From contig OX463865.1 of assembly GCA_949825065.1 (NCBI GenBank), positions 21,623,115 through 21,687,114 of the forward strand: DNA of 64,000 nt, in the 5' to 3' direction. The translations under genes were made by a program, and so were the position numbers. This document shows, in pieces, positions 62,916-64,000 of the stretch (positions within the stretch are counted from its first letter, which is position 1; the number at the start of each line of letters is the position of its first letter). This DNA comes from Odontocerum albicorne. Lineage: Eukaryota > Arthropoda > Insecta > Trichoptera > Odontoceridae. The notes under the pieces are model-generated. The model was not told where the DNA came from and ran no database searches. It worked only from the letters and a program-made list of their open reading frames with translations.

Positions 62916-63755
62916 ATGTTAGGTATAAACCCGTGTGACATATTAAAATATAAGTATGTATGTAACATATGTTATATGTATTTTAAAACATTAATATATG
63001 TTATGTATACAATTCTATCCTTTCCTTTCCTCTCTAGGCCGTTGTTTTCTCCACCACTCAAAATATCGAAACAAATAATCCCACATTCGTTTCATAAGAT
63101 TTGATGAAGGAGTAAGGAGTAAGAAGTAAGGTGTCCTTAAAGCGGACCTATACTGCTAGCGCAAATCATCAACATTGTGTGCGATTGCTGGGGTCGTATA
63201 AAACATTGTCTCCTGGCCACGCTCTTAAATTTCTCCAAATTACTAATTCGGATATGTTGAAGGGCTAAAACCACACGAATGAAAAAAAAGGTTTTTTTTT
63301 GCTTAAAAATCATTTCTAATAAACAGCATTGCCATATTTCATGAAATACGAGTATCTAAAAAAAAGAAGAATGTGGTTTGCACATTTTTTGTATTTATGA
63401 GTCGAGATTATCTTGCGAATTTGATGACTGCTCATACGATAAATCACAAACTTGAAAGAAACACAATGATGAGGTCATCAGGCTTTATTACTCGTATGTT
63501 ATTGTAATCCTGGTTTCACATTTCTTGGAAGGGCACAGAGATTAATCAAGTTGGGATTTCAGGACTTTAGGATTCCTATCATATGGCTTTACTATCATAT
63601 ACTCGTATATGCAAAGAGGACCCAGCCCAGCCCATATTATATTATTGTACATTATATGTTATATACTTGTTAGATAATCAAGCAAACGTCTCACCACTTA
63701 AGGTGGGCTCGTATGGAACAAATGTTACGATATCCAAAGTCAATGTGAAAGGAAA
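62916..63755. other. Spacer, no gene seen
   Basis: AT-rich with short open frames only. Octamers at 63347, 63489 and 63600. Confidence 0.45.
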
Positions 63756-63759
63756 AGGT

Positions 63760-64000
63760 GAATAATGAAAGATTGGAGCAAATTGAGAAATTCTGTTATT
63801 TGGATAGGATTTTTTTTTAGGTGATGAAATAGTTAAGAAGGATATCAAACGGCGTGTAGTTAAAGGAAATAAAGTCAATGGGGTACTAAAACATATATAC
63901 TCGAACCCCGCAGTATCAAAATCTGCCAAAATGATAGTCCCATTAATACTTTATGTACCAACTTTGATGCAAGCTAGTGAAATGTGGATGCAGAAAAATA
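63760..64000 (+). mobile_element. LINE RT fragment at the right edge
   Basis: KFCYLDRIFF, RRISNGV and then NGVLKHIYSNPAVSKSAKMI plus VPLILYVPTLMQASEMWMQKN resemble the FCYLGD...ALLVPTLMYGSETW region of the 23315-23950 LINE family. It continues beyond the window. Confidence 0.7.

Noticed and set aside
1..64000. Integrated virus or bacterial gene transfer
   Set aside because: No capsid, envelope, viral polymerase or bacterial operon-like coding was seen; all foreign-looking frames fit transposons.

Overview
The window is eukaryotic nuclear DNA from an insect, most likely holometabolous. Evidence: GT-AG introns, four ZAD-C2H2 zinc-finger genes (an arthropod-expanded family), many mariner elements of the Mos1 and irritans types, Penelope-like and non-LTR retroelements, and an AT-rich background (about two thirds A+T by eye). 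The species cannot be named from the sequence.

Layout. (1) 0-12.7 kb: the 5' part of a minus-strand gene for an arginine/serine-rich (SR) protein. Its start exon is at 12690-12705 and further exons lie at 6104-6214, 5047-5146 and 216-1679; it runs off the left edge. All three splice junctions keep frame. Its introns are packed with mobile DNA: one intact mariner, three broken or deleted mariners, a Penelope-like element, LINE pieces and a 72-bp array grown from a LINE tail. (2) 14.5-29.7 kb and 46.6-48.4 kb: four single-exon ZAD zinc-finger paralogues in alternating orientation (+ - + -), each with 11 fingers and the same shortened eighth finger. Between them lie pogo, LINE and mariner remnants. 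(3) 30-43 kb: mariner, foldback, PLE and hAT debris plus a 145-bp minisatellite. (4) 45.4-46.4 kb: a decayed LINE. (5) 51.1-52.4 kb: one minus-strand gene for a secreted protein with a coiled coil and a His-rich tract. (6) 52.5-64 kb: a pogo transposase tail, a 44-bp satellite, PLE termini, LINEs, MITEs and short tandem arrays.

Likely host genes are therefore six: the SR protein, four ZAD zinc-finger proteins (nuclear, presumably DNA-binding) and one secreted protein. They do not form a pathway; the zinc-finger genes are a local duplication cluster. Almost everything else is transposon-derived.

The observation most worth following is an over-represented octamer, TACGAGTA/TACTCGTA (43 hits by hand, concentrated in the right third). 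In two tandem arrays it is present or absent between otherwise matching repeat copies as an exact TA to TA-CGAG-TA change. That is what an excision scar of a TA-targeting transposon with CGAG termini would look like, and one mariner here (3503-4767) has such termini.
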